Shown: positions 59,366-64,000 of the stretch, in pieces | How the letters are laid out: the number at the start of each line of letters is the position of its first letter | How positions within the stretch are numbered: position 1 is the stretch's first letter | Assembly (NCBI RefSeq): GCF_038002605.1 | Contig: NZ_JBBOCT010000001.1 | Location: 1,736,001 to 1,800,000 of the forward strand | Length of the DNA stretch: 64,000 nt | From: Bacillus sp. FSL K6-3431 | GTDB lineage: Bacteria > Bacillota > Bacilli > Bacillales > Bacillaceae_C | Direction: 5' to 3' | Position numbers and translations under genes: made by a program | The notes under the pieces: model-generated | What the model saw: the letters and a program-made list of their open reading frames with translations, nothing else | Told to the model about the DNA's origin: nothing | Database searches by the model: none

Positions 59366-60649
59366 ATGAATTTCACACAATCGGAAGCTATTCATAATGA
59401 AGCATTAAAACACATAGTAGGTGGAGTTAATAGCCCATCCCGCTCTTATAAAGCAGTTGGTGGTGGAGCTCCAATAGCAATTGAAAAGGCAAAAGGGGCA
59501 TACCTTTACGATGTAGATGGTAATCGTTATATCGATTATCTAGCAGCATATGGCCCTATCATAACTGGACATGCACATCCACATATTACGGAAGCGATAA
59601 AAATTGCTGCAGAAACAGGCGTATTATATGGTACAGCTACTGCACATGAAGTGACATTCGCCAAAATGATTAAAGAGGCAATCCCGTCTCTCGATAAAGT
59701 TCGCTTTGTCAACTCGGGAACAGAAGCGGTCATGACTACCATCCGCGTGGCACGTGCTTACACTGGCAGATCAAAAATTTTAAAATTTGCCGGTTGCTAT
59801 CACGGTCACTCTGATTTAGTACTTGTCGCAGCTGGATCTGGACCATCACAACTGGGCATTCCTGATTCGGCTGGAGTACCTAAAAGTATCGCTCAAGAGG
59901 TGATTACCATACCGTTTAATGACATTGACGCTTATCATGAAGCCATGAATAAATGGGGAAATGAAATTGCTGCAGTTCTAGCAGAACCAATTGTTGGTAA
60001 CTTCGGCATTGTAGAACCTGAACTTGGATTTTTTGAAGAAGTGAAAAAAGTGGCACATGCTTATGGTGCCCTACTCATTTTTGATGAGGTAATTACGGCT
60101 TTCCGTTTCACTTACGGGGCTGCCCAAGATATGTTGGGTGTTATTCCTGATTTAACAGCTATTGGAAAAATCATCGGCGGCGGATTGCCAATTGGGGCAT
60201 ACGGTGGTCGTCAGGAGATTATGGAAACAGTGGCACCCCTTGGTCCGGCGTATCAAGCGGGAACGATGGCTGGTAATCCTGCTTCTATGCTTTCTGGAAT
60301 TGCCTGCTTGGAGGTATTACAAGAAAATGGCCTATACGAGCGTCTTGATAAACTTGGCGCCATGCTTGAAAAAGGCATTTTAGAAATTGCCGAAAAATAC
60401 GATGTACCCATAACGATCAATCGCTTAAAAGGAGCTTTAACCGTTTATTTCACTCGTGAAAAAGTAGTAAATTATGAACAAGCAGAAGCTACTGATGGTG
60501 AATTATTCGCGACGTTCTTCAAGCGCATGCTTCATCAATGTATAAACCTCGCTCCATCTAAATACGAAGCTTGGTTTATTACATCGGCACATACAGAAGA
60601 TGATATAATCGAGACAATCAACGCTGTAGAGATTGCATTAAAAAAATAG
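59366..60649 (+). CDS. gsaB: Glutamate-1-semialdehyde 2,1-aminomutase, second isozyme
   Basis: 427 residues from ATG 59366 behind GGAGG. PLP-dependent class III aminotransferase fold. [29 protein letters not shown] and the Schiff-base Lys in [19 protein letters not shown] are clear. Makes 5-aminolevulinate for haem from glutamate-1-semialdehyde. Context (ygaE, ygaD, perR) matches gsaB of B. subtilis rather than the hem-operon hemL. Confidence 0.94.
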   Translation: MNFTQSEAIHNEALKHIVGGVNSPSRSYKAVGGGAPIAIEKAKGAYLYDVDGNRYIDYLAAYGPIITGHAHPHITEAIKIAAETGVLYGTATAHEVTFAKMIKEAIPSLDKVRFVNSGTEAVMTTIRVARAYTGRSKILKFAGCYHGHSDLVLVAAGSGPSQLGIPDSAGVPKSIAQEVITIPFNDIDAYHEAMNKWGNEIAAVLAEPIVGNFGIVEPELGFFEEVKKVAHAYGALLIFDEVITAFRFTYGAAQDMLGVIPDLTAIGKIIGGGLPIGAYGGRQEIMETVAPLGPAYQAGTMAGNPASMLSGIACLEVLQENGLYERLDKLGAMLEKGILEIAEKYDVPITINRLKGALTVYFTREKVVNYEQAEATDGELFATFFKRMLHQCINLAPSKYEAWFITSAHTEDDIIETINAVEIALKK

Positions 60650-60665
60650 AAACTCTCATATAAAA

Positions 60666-60819
60666 GTGCGAGTTCAAAAAGGTGCCAAATTAGAAACAAG
60701 AAGTTCGAGGCGAGAAGGTTTTGAGGATAGGAGTGCATGCTTTTAATACGTGAGAACCGGAAAAACCGAGCAACGAAGAAATTTGCCGTTTATCATTTGG
60801 TGACTTTTTGAACATCCTC
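60666..60819 (+). repeat. MITE-like dispersed repeat, copy C
   Basis: About 154 bp, the shortest of three copies, between gsaB and ygaE. Same arms (GTTCAAAAAGGTGCCAAAT at left, TTTATCATTTGGTGACTTTT at right). Against copy B it has a shorter middle and shares ACGTGAGAACCGGAAAAACC. Confidence 0.85.
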
Positions 60820-60850
60820 TAAAAGAGATACAAGAAAGGATTAAACGAAT

Positions 60851-61927
60851 ATGAAGCTTGGTGCCCGCATGTTAAAAACGGGAATAGCCATTATATTGGC
60901 GCTTTATATTGCACAGCTTCTAGGAATACCAGCGCCTGTGTTTGCGGGAATAGCCGCTATTTTCGCCATACAACCAACTATTTATCGTTCTTATTTAACC
61001 GTTCTTGAACAAATACAAGGAAATATCATTGGGGCAATTATTGCTATCATTTTTGTTATGTTATTCGGTGGCAACCATATTTTCATTATTGGGCTGGCTG
61101 CCATCGTCGCAATTATTATCATGGTGAATTTGAAACTAGAAAATTCAATCCGTCTTGCACTCGTAACAATTATTGTCATTATGGAAGCTCCAGCTGATGA
61201 TTTTCTTCAATTTTCCTTTTTGCGGTCATCTGCCATCTTTTTAGGTATTCTTTCTTCTTTTATTGTTAATCTTATCTTTCTACCACCAAAATACGAAACG
61301 AAGCTTTTTCAAAGTATTTCCGGCGTTACGGAAGATATCATTCAATGGATAAGGTTAACGACGAGATTTGCCTCTGAAGACAGATTACTAAAAAAAGATA
61401 TTGGGAATATAAAAGATAAGTTTCGGCATATAAACCAATTATATTCCATGTATAAGGAAGAACGCCGGTATTTTAAAAAACATAAGTTTTCGGATAAAAG
61501 AAAACTCGTCATTTATCATCAAATGATCCAAGTTGCGCAAATAAGTTTTGATATATTAAAATTGCAGCACCGCTATGAAAATATTTTGTATCAACTACCT
61601 GAATCTCTCCAACTTCATACGAGGGAAAGGCTCGACTATTTATTAAGCTATCATGAACAGCTTCATTTGAAATTTCTTGGACGTGTGCGTGCGGAAGTTG
61701 AGCTTGACACATTAAATCAAGCTACTTTTAATCGAGATCAACTAATGGATGCTTTTATAAAAGAAATAAAAAATAGTGAAATAGAAAATGAATTTCAACC
61801 GTATCATTTAATGCATGTCCTTTCAGCGACAATTGAATACGAAGAACAGCTTGAGCATCTTGAATTGCTAATTCGTTCGTTCCAAACTCATCATAAAATA
61901 GACAACATCGTCGCTGAAGATAAATAA
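60851..61927 (+). CDS. ygaE: Aromatic acid exporter family protein (YgaE-like)
   Basis: 358 residues. The N-terminal half has about six membrane helices of the ArAE_1/DUF939 type (LGIPAPVFAGIAAIFAIQP is the marker loop); the C-terminal half is a cytosolic helical domain (residues ~165-350). Probably a small-molecule efflux or membrane homeostasis protein; substrate unknown. It follows gsaB with one repeat between, as ygaE does in B. subtilis. Confidence 0.88.
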   Translation: MKLGARMLKTGIAIILALYIAQLLGIPAPVFAGIAAIFAIQPTIYRSYLTVLEQIQGNIIGAIIAIIFVMLFGGNHIFIIGLAAIVAIIIMVNLKLENSIRLALVTIIVIMEAPADDFLQFSFLRSSAIFLGILSSFIVNLIFLPPKYETKLFQSISGVTEDIIQWIRLTTRFASEDRLLKKDIGNIKDKFRHINQLYSMYKEERRYFKKHKFSDKRKLVIYHQMIQVAQISFDILKLQHRYENILYQLPESLQLHTRERLDYLLSYHEQLHLKFLGRVRAEVELDTLNQATFNRDQLMDAFIKEIKNSEIENEFQPYHLMHVLSATIEYEEQLEHLELLIRSFQTHHKIDNIVAEDK

Positions 61928-61962
61928 AAACTCTAAGGGTAAAGATTCCCTTAGAGTTTTTT
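61926..61962. terminator. Bidirectional terminator between ygaE and ygaD
   Basis: Stem AAAAACTCTAAGGG / CCCTTAGAGTTTTT with an 8-nt loop, between convergent genes. Confidence 0.9.
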
Positions 61963-61968
61963 GCATTT

Positions 61969-63717
61969 CTACATATCCAATTGTTGAACCTGGAATAATT
62001 GATAATAGTTCCCTTGTTTCCTCATGAGTGCCTCATGTGTGCCAGTTTCAACTATTTTCCCATGTTCGATCAATACGATTTTATCTGCATGTGTAATCGT
62101 TGATAATCGATGCGCAATAATTAATGTTGTACGATCCTTAGCTAGCTTTTCGAGCGCTACTTGAATAAGTTGTTCGCTCTCAAGGTCTAATGCTGAAGTA
62201 GCTTCATCTAAAATTAAAATAGGTGGGTTTTTTAGGAAAACTCTCGCTATTGCTACCCTTTGCTTTTGCCCTCCTGATAATTTTACGCCCCGCTCTCCTA
62301 CTTTAGTATCGTATCCAGCAGGGAGGCCCATAATAAACTCATGTGCATTTGCTTGTTCTGCTGCTTTATACACTTCTTCATCGGTAGCATCCGGCTTTCC
62401 AAGTAAAATATTACTTTTTACTGACTCACTAAACAATATATTATCTTGCAGGACCATACCTACTTTATCACGGAGACTACGCACCTTATACTTTCGAATA
62501 TCTGTCCCATCTAAAAGTACTCTTCCTTTCGTAACATCATAGAAGCGAGGGATTAAACTTGCTAGCGATGACTTACCTCCTCCACTCATACCAACTAAAG
62601 CAATTGTTTCACCATGGTGTACTTCTAGATTTATATCAAATAAAATTGGCTTATCTTTTTCATCATAAGTAAACGTAACATTCTCCAAGTGGATGTTACC
62701 ATGCACTTTTTGTAATTCTACAGCATCTGGCGCATCATCTATATCATACTTCTCATCTAGTAATTCAAATACTCGATCCATTGATGCTATCGATTGAGTA
62801 AGCGTTGTGGAAGAATTAACTAGTCTGCGTAACGGATTGTAAAGTCTTTCTACAAAGCCCATAAAAGCAACCATTGTTCCAATCGAAAGATCCCCATGTA
62901 TAACTTGATATCCCGCGTAGGTAATAACAATCAGCGGAGCAATATCGGTGATAGTATTTACGACCGAAAATGCCTTAGCTGTCCAACTCGTATGCGTTAA
63001 TGCCTTCTCAAGAAAATTAGCATTGTTTTTATCAAATCTTTTTTGTTCATGATCTTCAATCGCGAAACTTTTGATAACAGACATACCAGCCACTCGTTCA
63101 TGTAGATAGCTTTGCACTTCGGCAAGAGCTTGTGATCGCGCCCGTGTCAATTTCCGCAGATTTCCAAAAAAATATCTGACTGCAAATATATACAGCGGGA
63201 AAACAGCTAGAGATACGAGTGTTAGTGGTACGTCCATTGTTACCATAATAATGATCGCAATGATGACCGTGGCCGCATCAAGCCAAAGATTCATTAATCC
63301 TGTAATGACAAATTCCTTTGTTTGCTCCACATCATTAATTACTCTTGAAATTACTTCGCCTGCCCTAGTATTTGAATAAAATTTAAAACTTAACTTTTGA
63401 ATATGAGTAAATAACCTATCACGTATGTCGTATAAAATATTACTTGCCGTCCATTGGGCAAAATATTGTCGGTAATATTCAACTGGCGGCCTGATAACTA
63501 CGAAAATTAATAACATAATACCCATCGTTATCATTAATTTAGTTGTCTTTTCGTCCGGAGACAGTGTTTCGCCACCAACTACATCATCAATCACATACTT
63601 CATTAAAATTGGTATTAATAATGGAATAGTAAATTTTACAATTCCGATCAACAACGTAAAAAATATTTTCCAGCGATATGGCTGAACAAATTGCAAATAC
63701 CTCTTTATAACCCCCAA
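61969..63717 (-). CDS. ygaD: ABC transporter half-exporter (YgaD-like)
   Basis: 582 residues, one membrane domain of six helices (to about 320) fused to one ATPase domain: Walker [10 protein letters not shown], signature KLSGGQKQR, Walker [11 protein letters not shown] and H-loop AHRLS. Would act as a homodimer like BmrA/Sav1866. The start is TTG 63717 eight nt after GGAGG. Substrate unknown (lipid or drug class). Confidence 0.93.
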   Translation of the reverse strand: MGVIKRYLQFVQPYRWKIFFTLLIGIVKFTIPLLIPILMKYVIDDVVGGETLSPDEKTTKLMITMGIMLLIFVVIRPPVEYYRQYFAQWTASNILYDIRDRLFTHIQKLSFKFYSNTRAGEVISRVINDVEQTKEFVITGLMNLWLDAATVIIAIIIMVTMDVPLTLVSLAVFPLYIFAVRYFFGNLRKLTRARSQALAEVQSYLHERVAGMSVIKSFAIEDHEQKRFDKNNANFLEKALTHTSWTAKAFSVVNTITDIAPLIVITYAGYQVIHGDLSIGTMVAFMGFVERLYNPLRRLVNSSTTLTQSIASMDRVFELLDEKYDIDDAPDAVELQKVHGNIHLENVTFTYDEKDKPILFDINLEVHHGETIALVGMSGGGKSSLASLIPRFYDVTKGRVLLDGTDIRKYKVRSLRDKVGMVLQDNILFSESVKSNILLGKPDATDEEVYKAAEQANAHEFIMGLPAGYDTKVGERGVKLSGGQKQRVAIARVFLKNPPILILDEATSALDLESEQLIQVALEKLAKDRTTLIIAHRLSTITHADKIVLIEHGKIVETGTHEALMRKQGNYYQLFQVQQLDM

Positions 63718-63771
63718 GCATTAATCCTCCTCTGTCAGCAAAAAACATGAAATCTTTGATTATTATACAAT

Positions 63772-64000
63772 TCAATAGCTTCGATACATCAAAAAGCGTT
63801 CATACCATGTATCGATAAAATCTGGAGAAAAAGGTCCCTTTCTTTGTCTAATCCAAAAGATGAGCTTGTCCACATTTCTCTTCAAAATATGATCAATTTC
63901 ATCAGGATATTGCATCTGCTTTCTATGATATTCGTATTCATCTTCATCTAGGAGTGAAAATGTCATATCTGGATAGACTTTGATGTCTAGATCATAATCA
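63772..64000 (-). CDS. ygaC: YgaC-type DUF402 nucleoside di/triphosphatase, 5' end cut by window
   Basis: The last 75 codons of a DUF402 protein; the N-terminus lies beyond the right edge. The visible segment [20 protein letters not shown] is the metal-site part of the family (acidic cluster), and [20 protein letters not shown] the helical end. YgaC lies next to ygaD in B. subtilis, as here. Staphylococcal and Bacillus relatives hydrolyse nucleoside tri- and diphosphates. Confidence 0.85.
   Translation of the reverse strand, partial: DYDLDIKVYPDMTFSLLDEDEYEYHRKQMQYPDEIDHILKRNVDKLIFWIRQRKGPFSPDFIDTWYERFLMYRSY

Overview
The window looks like chromosomal DNA of a low-GC, spore-forming member of the Bacillaceae, perhaps a Virgibacillus/Oceanobacillus-type genus (the genus is inference). 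The signs are the gene content (prkA and yhbH sporulation genes, PerR, a Bacillus-type rrn operon with a long tRNA tail) and gene neighbourhoods that match Bacillus subtilis. These are yhcT/yhcU/yhcX; queG-yhbB-trmL with prkA and yhbH; and ygaC-ygaD-ygaE-gsaB-bcp-perR-ygzB-ygxA-rrn. Ribosome binding sites are strong and AG-rich, and TTG and GTG starts are common.

Layout. 0-5 kb: end of a yhcX-type amidase/acetyltransferase, a DsbB/thioredoxin pair, yhcU, yhcT and an aldo/keto reductase. 5-9 kb: phosphate transporter with its PhoU-like partner, a DCC thiol protein and a purine permease. 9-12 kb: a three-gene ABC importer. 12-21 kb: yhbH, a frameshifted zinc-ribbon/GyrI gene, a WYL regulator, prkA, trmL, yhbB and queG. 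21-23.5 kb: tRNA-Gly, a DinB-like gene and a long gene-poor stretch. 23.5-39.4 kb: one long minus-strand cluster holding a complete-looking Tad/Flp pilus system (tadZ, tadA, tadB, tadC, flp pilin, TadE-like pseudopilins, a DUF5702 protein, prepilin peptidase). It runs without a break into an FHA protein, a PP2C phosphatase, a Ser/Thr kinase, a 35-residue membrane peptide and an EssB/YukC-like protein. EssB normally belongs to type VII secretion, but no other type VII gene is present. 39.6-44.6 kb: a TcaA/YvbJ-like envelope protein, a decayed rhodanese, degV and an MscS channel. 44.8-48.6 kb: the graveyard of an integrated element beside tRNA-Leu, with a HEPN-type protein, a replication protein and a tyrosine integrase, all broken. 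48.7-55.3 kb: a complete rrn operon (16S-23S-5S) with 13 tRNAs and two tandem promoters. 55.3-64 kb: ygxA, ygzB, perR with a PerR box, a cobalamin adenosyltransferase, bcp, a potassium channel, gsaB, ygaE, ygaD and the end of ygaC.

The most interesting item is the 23.5-39.4 kb cluster. It couples a pilus/secretion machine to a reversible phospho-threonine circuit (kinase, phosphatase, FHA reader) and an orphan EssB-like protein. Other points: a dispersed MITE-like repeat with three copies, tandem lipoprotein paralogues of which one is decaying, several single-base frameshifts in A/T runs, and small membrane ORFs that routine gene calling would miss.
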